A stretch of 64,000 bases of DNA from Gossypium raimondii (taxonomy: Eukaryota > Streptophyta > Magnoliopsida > Malvales > Malvaceae): assembly GCF_025698545.1 (NCBI RefSeq), contig NC_068569.1:21762001-21826000 (forward strand). Reading direction: 5' to 3'. The notes beneath the pieces were generated by a model, which searched no databases, was not told the DNA's origin, and worked only from the letters and a program-made list of their open reading frames with translations. A program made the position numbers and the translations under genes. This document shows, piece by piece, positions 48,701 through 58,871 of this stretch (position 1 is its first letter; the number at the start of each line of letters is the position of its first letter).

Positions 48701-49006
48701 CCCAAAAGAGAGAGAGAGAGAGAGATCAAACTTGAAACTATTTAAGCTAAATCTTTAAACTGATCAAACTAATAATTATGAAAAAGAAGAAAGAAATTAT
48801 TCATCAAACAAGATCAACAAACAGAGAACAAGAAGCAGAAAAATCGATCAATTGAAAATTGAACGTAAACATGAATATGAGAATACAGAAAAATTGACAA
48901 AAAGAAATATACTGAGAAATCAAATGAAAACGAAAAAAAAAAAGAAAAAGAGAAGAAGTAAATACCATTTAGCAGCTTTGAAGCCTTTGTTGAAGAATGA
49001 ATCCAT
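45734..49006 (-). CDS. IST1-like protein (ESCRT-III/VPS4 regulator)
   Basis: Six exons: 49006-48966, 48685-48553, 48324-48221, 47154-46983, 46905-46765, 46693-45734. All borders are GT-AG and the sum is 1551 bp (516 aa plus stop). IST1 proteins bind CHMP1/ESCRT-III and VPS4/SKD1-LIP5 and tune multivesicular body sorting. The IST1 domain covers about residues 10-175: KLTIPRIKLLRNRRE, MRRDIAKLLETGQEATARIRVEHIIREEN, LFCELIAVRLPIIE, CPLDLKEAISSVCFAAPRCADLPEL, and YGKEFVSAASELRPDCGVNR. The rest is a Ser/Pro-rich, probably disordered tail with one Ala-rich helical stretch (DLEDVLAAAQSAAETAERAA) near residues 355-395. The start MDSFFNKGFKAAKC is typical of plant IST1-like proteins. The third intron is long and holds a 252-bp tandem duplication. 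Confidence 0.93.
47676..48180. repeat. 252-bp tandem duplication inside an IST1-like intron
   Basis: Two adjacent copies, 47676-47927 and 47928 to about 48179, both begin 'gagatttttgttc' and share long stretches such as 'ttggccccatccttcaacc' and 'cctttaaaatgtaatcctca'. By eye they are roughly 90 percent alike. The right copy ends about 40 bases before exon 3, so the duplication includes DNA close to the splice donor side of that exon. Confidence 0.85.
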
Positions 49007-49226
49007 GATGGTAAGACGCGATCGCACAAATTAAAAAATGGAGACCTAAATTTTAGGAAAACGAAAAATGGCTTGAAGGGTTTAGTATTTTATATGATTG
49101 GATTAGAACAGGAAAAAAAAAATAGATTTGTTTTATTTTATTTTACTTGTATTTTGGTTGCGAGGATAAGACGCGTCATCTCGTCGTTGCAAAGCAGCTT
49201 GCTTATGTCCTAAGGCTTTTATTTAA

Positions 49227-49741
49227 GGCCAAATGTTGTTATTAGTCATTGTACTCTGTATAAGTTATGAATTTAGTCCATATAATTTAATTTGGTTCAT
49301 TTTAGTCCTTTACTTTTTGAGTTGATCAATTTTAATCTCTGTTTCTTTTTAATTTCAAAATGTCAATCCTAACTTAAATGTTAATAGTTAAATCCTTGTA
49401 AAGTTGTAAATTTAGATGTTCTACACTTTGATTATTCTTAATCCCTATATTTTTAAAATTTGAAATTCCATTTTTACATAAATAATAATCGTTTAATCCA
49501 TTAATTAGTTTTTAATAATATGTGAAAATAAAAATTGATATGATATAACATATATAATAATATGTTTGTCACATAAGATTTTAAAAATAGAGTAATTTAA
49601 CTTAATGAATTTAATGACTTCTTTCTTGTTAGGACCGACATTTAAATTTTGAAATATGTATAGATTAAAACATCAAATTAAAGTACAAAGATTAACTATA
49701 TAATTTACACGTAGTATAAGGACTGATAGTAAAATTTAACC
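49227..49741. mobile_element. MULE-type MITE (515 bp) with imperfect 9-bp TSD
   Basis: The left end GGCCAAATGTTGTTATTAG and the reverse complement of the right end GGTTAAATTTTACTATCAG form imperfect inverted repeats that continue for about 60 bases. Flanks are tttatttaa (49218-49226) and tttgtttaa (49742-49750), 8 of 9 alike, the size made by Mutator-like transposases. No coding sequence lies inside. It sits about 220 bases upstream of the IST1-like start codon, within its promoter region. Confidence 0.6.
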
Positions 49742-49750
49742 TTTGTTTAA

Positions 49751-51390
49751 CCCTTTTAAAAAGAAATAAATAAGTTGGAATCGAGGAAGATACTAAACGC
49801 GGGGTGGCTACCATTTCGCGTCAGGATGGGGTCACAAAATGCTGGCATGTGTATTTACAAAAATATACTTTTTAAATTAAATTATTTAAAATTTATTAAT
49901 TAGATTATTTAAAAGATAATTCGAAAAAACTTGAATAAAAAAACAAAAACAAAGTTTTAATGGATAAAAGTTCTTCAATTAGTTTTTCATAATAATAAAA
50001 GAACTTAACAATGTCATCTCATTACTTTTTTAAAGACATGATTTTGCTTTAAGAAAATGATTCCATAGCCCATACCAGAACCACCTTTTCTACTATTCAT
50101 TTAGCTTCACAACAACATGCTAAACATAGTATTAACCCCATATAGAGGGTATGATTAGTTTCGATAAAATTAATTATTATAATGATGGAACATCTGTTTG
50201 GATCCAATTGCCACTTTGGTGGTAAATTGAAAATGAAAAATGGCCACTAAAAATATTATATTAACATAGAAAATTGAAGAGTGAATCGTAGCCCTTGAAA
50301 GTCGGATTTGATGGAGAGAATTTTTTTTGTATGTCATCGTACTTTTATTTTATATCATAAAGAAAATATTGACAAAATTTTACGGCCCTTAGATTTGCTT
50401 CAATATAGAGAATCAATCGCAGTTGTAGATTAAAAAAGGTGATGGATAAATTATTATGTTATAATATTTTATATTGTTAAATTGAAAATAACATAAATGT
50501 TATCAATATCTCAACCCTTGGATTTAACGGGAAACTGAGAATAAACTGTAGCCATTGGATTAAAATCATTAAAGTTAGATTATTATATTATATTAGTATA
50601 TTTTATTTATTATTTTAATTAGATATTATATTAAGAAAGATGAAGAACTTCCTTCATCATTCATTTTCTTTCTCACGCCACTTCTTTTCTTTACAAATTA
50701 GACCTCCCTCACCATTAATACCCCTCCAAGCCAAGAATCACCAATTTGGCATGAGAATCCTTAGTGAAACCAAGATACCCACAACCTAGCTAGCTTAGTT
50801 TTTAAGATTGAAGTGGTGTGCTTATGATAAAGGAGAGAGAAAATCAAGTTTAAGTGGAACCCAAAGGATGCAAGAGAGAGGTAAAAAAGTTGAATCAAAT
50901 GGTGTAGACAAAGGTAAACAAGTAGCAAAAGATTGAAGAGAGGTAAGAGAAGGCATAAGAAGCTCAATCAAGTAAGTACTATCTTACCAAATTAAATTTA
51001 AGTGCAAATTATGTTAAAATAGTTAAATTAATTTTTATATGTTTAGTTCATACATTATTATGATAATATTTAATGTGATAGAGATTAATAGAAGTGATAA
51101 CATGATTTGAAAAATTAATTGCAAAGTGAAGATGTTATGTGTGATAAAATTTGTAGTAGAAAGTATTAAATTGTAAAGTTTATAAAATGACTATGTGAAT
51201 TGAAATAAATATGTGAAAGGGTTTAAGTGAAGTGTCTATATGAAAATGAATCAAGCACATAATGTTGATGTATTGATTATTGAAATTCATGTTAATAAAG
51301 ACTAAACTGAAGAGTGTGTAAAAGTTTTATTTGATATTGAATATATGAATGAATTTAATACAAATATTATTGTCATTGCTCATGTAGACA
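49751..51390. other. Intergenic repeat-like DNA left of the MULE
   Basis: No gene is supportable. Between 50640 and 50980 the sequence changes to C/T-rich then AG-rich DNA like the R/U5 part of an LTR ('tcattttctttctcacgcc', 'accaagatacccacaacc'). This may be an old retroelement that received the MULE at 51400. Borders not found. Confidence 0.4.
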
Positions 51391-51399
51391 AGATAAGAA
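51391..51399. repeat. Target-site duplication, left copy, of MULE B
   Basis: agataagaa here and aggtaagaa at 57835-57843 match at 8 of 9 positions and directly abut the inverted-repeat ends of the MULE. Confidence 0.75.
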
Positions 51400-51650
51400 G
51401 ACCATTTACACCATTAAAGGCCCATTTCTAATTTTATTTATGGAAATGGGAAAATTTTTTTCATTATTTACTAGAAAAGGCCGATTTTAGTAAAACGCGT
51501 CCATGTAGGAACGTTTTTGGGAGAAATTTCAGCAAAACGCGTCCCTGGGGGAGCGATTTTGCCATGTCAGCACAAAACGCCCCCACATGGACGCATTTTG
51601 ATGACGTGGCAAAATCGCTCCCCTAGGGATGCGTTTTAGCCCGTGTTTTT
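51400..51650. repeat. Left terminal inverted repeat of MULE B
   Basis: Pairs with 57586-57834. It contains an inner palindrome: the arm 51534-51569 (aaaacgcgtccctggggg...) is complementary to 51602-51637 (...cccctagggatgcgtttt), so each terminus can fold into a stem of about 36 bp. Confidence 0.88.
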
Positions 51651-51676
51651 TTCCCCAACTGCTATTTGATTTTTTG

Positions 51677-51714
51677 ACCGTTGGGGGGTCCAACGGTAAA
51701 AAAAACCTATAAAA
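51677..51714 (+). promoter_or_regulatory. Hairpin plus TATA box upstream of the MULE PMD gene
   Basis: A perfect 8-bp inverted repeat, ACCGTTGG-GGGGT-CCAACGGT, lies at 51677-51697. It is followed by TATAAAA at 51708-51714, about 165 bases before the PMD ATG at 51876. The leader between is C/T-rich with repeated 'caattttctctc'. This is the likely PMD promoter of the element. Confidence 0.5.
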
Positions 51715-51875
51715 CGCCTCTCCTATTTTTTCAAACATTATTTCTTCAATTTTCTCTCAATTTTCTCTCTAAATTTCTCAAAGCTCTCTTTAATTTTGGT
51801 AAAAAAGCTATCTTTAATTTTTTTTTCTGAATTAGTATTTTTTTTATAATTTCGAAAATATTTGATGTGTTAGCA

Positions 51876-53930
51876 ATGGCCGGGGAATTAATTCGTCTCG
51901 ATCATAAATATATCTCCGTCGAACAAATGAAAATGGTAAGGATTAATTTTAATTTTTCAATACTATTTAATATTTTTTTCATTTATGTAATTTTAATTCA
52001 TTGTTATTTTATAATTTTTTATAACAGTCGTAGATTAGGTGTTACAATGCTATATTCGTAATATGTCTAGTCCTCCATCACCATTGATAAAAAATTACTT
52101 GCGGGAAGCGGGTTTTTGACACGTGGCCACTATAGGTCGGGGGTGCAAGTTGGACCCGAAACTCATCAGTGCATTGGTAGAGAGGTGGAGACCCAAGACG
52201 CGCACATTTCATCTTTCATACGGAGAGTGTACCATCACTTTGGAGGACATGCAGTTACAATTGGGATTGCCAGTGGATGCGTCCACATTCACCGAGTTCG
52301 TTCAATCTGCTGATTGGGGAGCCATATGTTATGATCTTTTTGGTGCGATTCCGGATAATATTTACGGAGGTCGGATCGAGATGGGCTAGTTACGAGACAC
52401 ATTTCCAAAGTCGGAGAATGATTCGACAGAAGTAGAAAGAATACAATATGTTCGGGCACATATTCTTGAGATGATTAGAGGTTATCTGATGCCGAACTTG
52501 TCACAAAACCTCGTACATCTGAGGTGGCTACTAAAACTCGTTGATTTTAGAGTAGCTGACGAATTTAGTTGAAGGTCTGCCATGTTGGCAACATTGTACT
52601 GGGAGATGTGCGAGGTGATGCCACCAACTAAAGCCAAAATCGGAGGTTGCCTATCACTACTACAATCATGGGCTCAGTTTCGCTTTCTATTTTAACGTCC
52701 TCGAGTGGACCACCCATATACATTCCCACTCATAACGAGGTAAATTTTATATTAGATTTTACAATTATTACATAGATTTAAAATATAATTGTATGCTAAA
52801 AATTTATTTAATTAGGTGGAACCATTCGGCGAGTTATGTTAGAATACCTACCGCTCTTGAAGATATACAGCTTCTATTAGACCAACGGTCGGAAGCGCAA
52901 GTAAGTATTAAATAATATATATACATAAAATAGTCGTTTCATATTTAGTATTTAGTATTATGTATATAACTAATATTTTTATCATGTTCATATAGTTTCA
53001 ATGGACACCATACGAGGATCCAGAAATTCGAGCAATAATTCCGGATGAATTCTTTCAAAATCTGAACATTTCGCATGTGAAGGTCTCATTAGTCAACTAT
53101 GCTACCGTGGAGATGCACCAGACGAATAGAGTGTTGCAGCAATTTGAATTTCGACAATCGATTCCCGTGGCACTTGAGGTGCTCGATGATGAGCACAAAA
53201 TTGACTTTCACTAATCGAATATGAATATGCCAGTGTTTTGGTCGGAATATATTGAAATATGGGAAAATTGTTATGATCATATACCTACTCAGGAACCGAT
53301 CATCGTTTCAGAGTTAGCGTGCGCACCGGATTACATGCTATGGTTTAAGATCCATGACAAGCCATATTTACTGTCGGAAGAGCAGAGGCGTCAATAAATT
53401 CGTGTCGAAAGGGAACGACGGGGCTCTTTAAATCTAATGAGAAGGGATGACAGCACGAGCCCATCAACAACGCCCACACAATCACCGGACCCAACGCCTC
53501 AATCGACGACACCACATCACAGCCTCTTCAGATTATGTCAGGTGCGTATCCTAGCCCTTATATGTATCCTAACCCTTATATGTTTCCTTTTCCCAGTCCT
53601 ATGACATGTTAGAATGCATGGTCTGGTGCATTTCCTTTCCCGATGACTCTGACTCAACTGACAATATATAGCCTGCTGTCGCAGAAGGGATCGCACGAGG
53701 TGTCGTCGGGGAGCTCTTCTCATTACTAATCCCCATCGCCTTATGAGATTCAAACACATCCGCCGTGGGTAATGCAAACACCTTTGCCTTCTTTATTCTA
53801 TCCAGGTGGGTCATCCTCCCAACACCCATAACCACAACCCCCGCTGAGAGCTGAACCAAGGAGGAATCTAGCGCGTAACCATCGATGACCCCCATATGGC
53901 ACTAATTCCGATCAGCACCAACATTGATTT
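51876..53930 (+). pseudogene. Plant mobile domain (PMD, MAIN-like) gene of MULE B, decayed
   Basis: Exon 1 is 51876-51935 (MAGELIRLDHKYISVEQMKM). After an intron to about 52027 comes the PMD core: VLQCYIRNMSSPPSPLI, KLDPKLISALVERWRPKTR, ECTITLEDMQLQLGLPVD, DLFGAIPDNIYGGRIEMG, RAHILEMIRGYLMPN and LVHLRWLLKLVDF. Two more introns are visible, about 52741-52815 (phase kept at TR/WNHS) and about 52898-52997, before FQWTPYEDPEIRAIIPDEFF. The C-terminus is Pro/Ser/Gln-rich. Stops seen: TGA 52117-52119 (expected Trp), TAG 52387-52389, TGA near 52571, TAA near 52693, TAA near 53212, TAA near 53396. The early exon-2 frame is also shifted. Nuclear PMD proteins MAIN/MAIL1 are host relatives. The function inside the transposon is unknown to me. 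Confidence 0.8.
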
Positions 53931-54078
53931 TTTAATATATTTGTACAAACTATTTTTATATTCTTTCATTTAATAAAATAAAAGTTGTTTTTAATATTTT
54001 AATAGTAATTTATTTTTTATATTTTTAATAAAATAGAAATAATGCAACATTGTTTTATTACAGCAACTATCAACTATT

Positions 54079-56976
54079 TCAATTTGGACATGATCGAATT
54101 GTATGACCTGGGTTCTTATACCATCCGCACAACTTATGTTGGTTCGTTCTTTTCTGGATATCCATATTGTTACGTATTCTATTCGAGCAAGGTCGACCTT
54201 TTGGTTTGTGACGCAATTCCCTATCCAATAACAACTTAAACGGAGCAAGCGATATAGGTGACCACTTACGTTCATCTGGAACTGGTGGGAATACGTGTCT
54301 CCACACATTGTACATGTATTCTATTTTGTACACTTCGTCGACATATCTCATGGGATCCAAACAGAGATTCTGGCAAGTTGCAATTACATGAACGCATGGA
54401 TAACAAAGTGCGTCAAACGTCCCACAGTCGCAAGTCCTATTTCTCAGGTGTACACGATATTACCCGCATGTAATACATTGGTTTAGTTTGTCAAACTATG
54501 TCACATAAAACTATAGGTTATCGCGATCGTGACACACTATGTGCATAGTATTGGCCCGCACCTTTGCCTTATTAATTTCTTGCAATACCTTCTGGCACCA
54601 TACATGGCCTCCCTGCATTTGGCCTTTATAACTCACTGCTCGTTTTGGAAATAGTGTCACTAAATGAAAATATATTTCTCGCACAATCGAGATTATCGAC
54701 AAATGACACGTTCTTTTTAGAACAGAATTTATGCATTCAGCTAGGTTTGAGGTCATATAACCATATCATAAGCCGTCGTCGTATGCTTGTATCCACTATT
54801 CGAAAGGTATGTTACAGAGGTAGTCTGCACCTTGTTCGTTAACTGAACGCAAAATCGCCAAAATTTTATGAAAATGTTCATTATTGATCTCGTACCTTAC
54901 CAATATAAGTTGATAGCGAAAATTACATACCACTCTTCCATTCAGAATAAATTGAATATTACAAACAAAATTATATTAATAGAGATTAAATACCGATGTT
55001 AGTCACTTACCATCGTTCAGTGGTAGACCGATATTACCCGTAGTAGTTGGACATAACGTGCCTTAGACAATACTGATAGTGTGTGCGATCCCATAGGCTT
55101 CCCTGTCGCTCAATTACGGCTAGTATTTCAGTGCTCCGATCCGATATAACGTAGATATCAGGTTGGGGGCAGACATGCCTTCTTAACCTAAAAAGAAATA
55201 AATCTCAGTCATCACTTGACTCCCTCGGTGTTATTGCAAATACAATTGGAAGGATTCTCTCACCGCCATCCTGTGCCACAACTAGTAATAGTCGATGGGT
55301 ATATCTACCATACATAAAAGTACCGTCAATTTCTATTAATGGCTTGCAATATACAAATGCGTCCCAACATTGCTTAAAGTTCCAGAACAGACGCTTAAAC
55401 ACTTGGCATCCACGGAGCAATCGGTTGTTGTAGTACGCAGATGTCGTTTTAAGATCTGTTATGCAACCTAGAACGTACCTCTCCAACACCTAACACTACT
55501 GCCACACCTCATTATATGAAGCATCCCACCCACTATGCATCTTTTCCAACGTCTTCTGCTTAGCTATCCAAGCCTTGCGGTAAGAGGGCATGTACCTCAA
55601 TTGGCTACGAATATTGGTAATTAAGACCGATATTAAAGTTCTGGGATTCGCCTTCACCGTTAGTAGTATTAAGCTAGCTAACATATCTGAATCCATCTTA
55701 AGATGATCTTGTGAAACACCTGTCAACGGAGTACGTTAAACAATGCAACATTACGTAATAACAGTATTATTCAAAAACCCTAAACACCTAGTGACACAGT
55801 ACCGGCAACACATGTATGTGGATCTTTGTACTTTTTTATCTCCCATAAGCCTGTATTTTTCCTAACTGAAATCGTGATTTTCTATGAATATGTACCGTAT
55901 TGCACTGCACACTTGGCCTCAAACTTCTCAGATTTGGATTTAACCATATTGTAGTTAACCCCGTTCATGATGCTATGTTGTTTCAAAGTACCAAGAAAAC
56001 TATCCTTACTGGAAAACTCTTTACCAACTTTTAATTCACCCGAATTCAATGACGAACTTGTACGGTCACACCTTCTGTATGGTAGATCTAGAAACTCCAA
56101 CGCATCATCTGCCGATAGATCGACATTATGCATGTGAGCTAGAGGCGAGTACGCCCTGAATCACGGATATTCTTCTTTATCTAAACCCCATTCAACATCT
56201 TCAGGTTCGGTTAGAATAGGCTCCGATTCAGAAAATAATGCAACTTCTACATCATCGGGGCCGGGATCTCAAGCTGGATCCACATTGAACTCATCATCCA
56301 ACCCACCATCATCTGCAACGTATGAGGTCCCCTCGCCGGTGGACGTTGTAGGGAGTACATCATCCCTTCTTGTGGACGTTTCATAACGTCTCCAATCAAA
56401 TGTGGATTGTCAAACACTAGAAGTTGATGTCATTTCCCAGTACGTATTTTGAGCATCAAATATCAACCCACTGAGGTACATGTCTCATTCACTAACCGAG
56501 TGTCGTACTGGGGTTGTGTATTTCATACTGCTACCAAACACGAGCGCTTCCGTGTTCTGCTTCCCACTAACGGAGTGCCGGACAAGGGTCGTGTATTCCT
56601 CTCAAATAGCAGTAGATGTTGAAGTCGCAAATGCTTCATTTGGTGATAAAAATTGTACATATAACTCAAGATAGGGTGATCCACTAGTGAGATGAGTTTG
56701 CACCATCGCCTCCAAGCTACGACACCCTTTGATATCAAATGAGTCATATGTCACGGGATCAACCGAAGCACAAAATTGATACTTAATAGATGAAACTCTT
56801 ATTGGCATCGTTCTGAAGATTTTATGCCTAATTCTTTTATGAAGTTCCTTGAAATCTATGTTCTTGTTAAAAACCAGTCGTGTTGTGTTCTCCGATAAAA
56901 AAACAACACTGTTCTTGGTGTCACGGGCTTCACCATCATAGCAAATAATAGCACTAATACGTTCAATTATCTTCAA
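54079..56976 (-). pseudogene. MURA-type transposase gene of MULE B, decayed
   Basis: Read from 56976 on the minus strand. An N-terminal region (MKIIERISAIICYDGEARDT) of the kind that precedes MuDR domains comes first, then an acidic linker. The MuDR DNA-binding part follows at about 56040-55890 (LKVGKEFSSKDSFLGTLKQHS, KFEAKCAV). A helical segment (55640-55500, RSQLRYMPSYRKAWIAKQKT) comes next. The DDE core has EIDGTFMYGRYTHRLLLVVA and ERILPIVFAITP (55340-55230), then after an interruption HVCPQPDIYVISDR (about 55180-55135), so both Asp blocks are still readable. The C-terminal part has TSNLAECINSVLK (near 54750) and a zinc knuckle CGWYKNPGHTIRSC (near 54130-54090). Several stops and shifts separate these blocks, so no full-length product is possible. 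Confidence 0.82.
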
Positions 56977-57066
56977 TTTCTATTCTACTTAGCCTTAATT
57001 TTTATTGCTATAACTTATGCGACCTGAGAATGAAATTTGGCTCATTTAGGGTCTAAGACCAAACAA

Positions 57067-57335
57067 GAACTACTGTAGAAAAAGAGCGTCCACGTGGGAA
57101 CTTTTTTCAGTAATTTTGCTAACATTGCATCCTACTTGAAGCAATTTTGACACTATTTGTTCAGAATCATCTTCTCAAAAATATTTTTTCAGGAACTACT
57201 GTAGAAAAAAAGTGCCTACGTGGGAGTTTTTTTCAGTAATTTTGTTGACAGTGCATCCTGCTTGAAGCGTTTTTTACATTATTTTTTCAGAACCGTCTTC
57301 TCAAAATTATTTTTCATAAACTACTGTAGAAAAAA
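57067..57335. repeat. 125-bp tandem repeat in the MULE B subterminal region
   Basis: Unit 1 is 57067-57192 and unit 2 is 57193-57317, both beginning 'gaactactgtagaaaaa'. A third partial unit starts at about 57318. Each has 'cacgtggga' or 'tacgtggga', followed by 'ttcagtaattttg'. The repeat lies between the transposase start and the right terminal repeat and could bind transposase. Confidence 0.8.
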
Positions 57336-57365
57336 ACAAAAGTTTTTATATTGTCAATTTCATTT

Positions 57366-57590
57366 TCCCTAAACCCTAAACACAAAATTATTTTTAAAAA
57401 AAACTAAACCATAATTTAATTAATTTTCTTAAAAACCCTAAACCTTAATTTAATTTATTTATTTAAAATTCCAAAAACCTAATTTAATTTATTTAAAAAA
57501 AACCTAAACCCTAAACCTACCAAAAACCAAAAAACCCTAAACCAAAAAACCCTAGGGACTAATATGCAACAAGCCCTAACCCTAGAAAAA
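57366..57590. repeat. Telomere-like CCCTAAA interspersed repeat within MULE B
   Basis: Runs of aaccctaaac and variants are spaced by 'tttaattta'. At least seven CCCTAAA or CCCTAAC units are seen, never in long uninterrupted arrays. It lies inside the transposon next to its right inverted repeat, so it is not a telomere. Such interstitial telo-box sequences are common in plant promoters and introns. Confidence 0.7.
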
Positions 57591-57834
57591 CACGGGCTAA
57601 AACGCATCCCTGGGGGAGCAATTTTGCCATGTCAGCAAAGCGCGTCCACGTGGGCACATTTTTTGCTGACATTGCAAAATCTCTCCCCTAGGGACGCGTT
57701 TTGCTAAAAGGTTTTCCAAAAACGCTCCTACGTAGACTCGTTTTGCTAAAATCGGCCCTTTCTGGTAAATAATAAAAAAATTGACCCATTTCCATAAGTA
57801 AAGTTGGAAATGGGTCTTTAATAGTAAAATTGTC
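57586..57834. repeat. Right terminal inverted repeat of MULE B
   Basis: The reverse complement starts GACAATTTTACTATTAAAG and matches the left terminus GACCATTTACACCATTAAAG with few changes along about 250 bases, including the inner palindrome. Confidence 0.88.
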
Positions 57835-57843
57835 AGGTAAGAA

Positions 57844-58729
57844 CTTGTTGGATATAGATGACATGCCATTAGAAATTTTTAAGCGCGTTAGTGAAAATGA
57901 CACTTCGGTGCAATTTTGTAGTTTCGACATTGTAATGCTTTGGCGAGACCTTGCACTTTGGTGCTCTATCGTGATTAAGCACATCTATGCTTATATTTCC
58001 AGTGATATTCCACATATCGTGCTTGTTCTATCAAGTCTACTATGAGCCTACATTCAAATGGTAAGGAAATTGGCAAATGAAATAGTAAGTGAAATTTTAC
58101 AAATAATTATGTGAAAGCTAAAGTTATAATATATTTTTTTAAAATTGATTTATTATATTATGTTAATTTTATTTACATGTTAAATTAAATAAAGTTAAAG
58201 TAAGCTTGAATTCTCTGAGTATTTACCAAGCTAAAGCTTTATTGTAACTTAATGCATTATTTTCTAACGCATAGGTAAATACTCAAGTCAAAGCTTTAAA
58301 GTGAAGATATCATCTCAAATCAGCACATCACATCTCAAAGCTTGGAAGAGGGTATGGTTTTGATCTTTTAGCAATAGATTATGGCATGTACATAGATTAA
58401 AATAAAACATGTGTACAAGATTTCTAATGAAAATTTTTAAAAAATCTTGATCATTTTGTTAACCTTACAAACTTAGTTAAATTTTGATTGAGTTATATAT
58501 AAAATTATGTAATGTTTTGATAGAGATTTATTTTTTATAATGTTTAGAAGTGATATGGAATTATTGATGATAATTTAAACTTGGTTTTAGATGTTTCAAA
58601 CATGTTTTGGGTAATCTATTTCTAGGTGTCGTGACATTGGACATGAAATTAGAGTAATCTGCCCTTAGTGTTGCGGCATTGGAATTTGGACATGTAATTA
58701 AAATAACTTGCCCCTAGTGTTACGACATC
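57844..58729. other. Repeat-like DNA right of the MULE
   Basis: No gene. A phrase around 'gtatttaccaagctaaagcttta' is echoed at about 58275 ('ggtaaatactcaagtcaaagcttta'), and the sequence leads into a short minisatellite. It seems to be part of an older LTR element that hosts the later insertions. Confidence 0.4.
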
Positions 58730-58832
58730 AAAAGCCAATGTTGCACACTAGAAGCCAATGTTGGTACATCATAAGCCAATGTCGCACACTAGAAGCCAAT
58801 GTTGGGACATCAGAAGCCAATGTCACAACATT
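58730..58832. repeat. Minisatellite of 20/21-bp alternating units
   Basis: Five units share 'aagccaatgt': starts at 58730, 58750, 58771, 58791 and 58812. Lengths alternate 20 and 21, and units 1 and 3, and 2 and 4, are more alike, so the true repeating unit is about 41 bp. It lies 40 bases left of the solo LTR. Confidence 0.8.
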
Positions 58833-58871
58833 AGAGCATTCTGCCCTCAGTGTTGCATCACCCATTTCCAG

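Larger units (their letters stand above)
51400..57834. mobile_element. MULE transposon (copy B), structurally complete, 6.4 kb, with PMD and MURA genes
   Basis: A Mutator-like element with long terminal inverted repeats, left 51400-51650 and right 57586-57834, about 250 bp each and highly similar from end to end (for example ATGCGTTTTAGCCCGTG at both inner borders). A 9-bp target duplication (51391-51399, 57835-57843) flanks it. Inside, a plant-mobile-domain gene runs rightward from 51876 and a MURA transposase gene runs leftward from about 56976; they converge near 54.0 kb. Both have several stops, so it is non-autonomous now. The subterminal right region carries a 125-bp tandem repeat and telomere-like CCCTAAA runs. 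Confidence 0.9.

Noticed and set aside
50761..50967. Leu-rich minus-strand open frame that might be a small membrane protein
   Set aside because: It arises from an AG-rich repeat-like strand and has no promoter or homology that I recognise.
57366..57590. CCCTAAA runs that could indicate a telomere
   Set aside because: The runs are short, interrupted and enclosed by the MULE terminal repeat.
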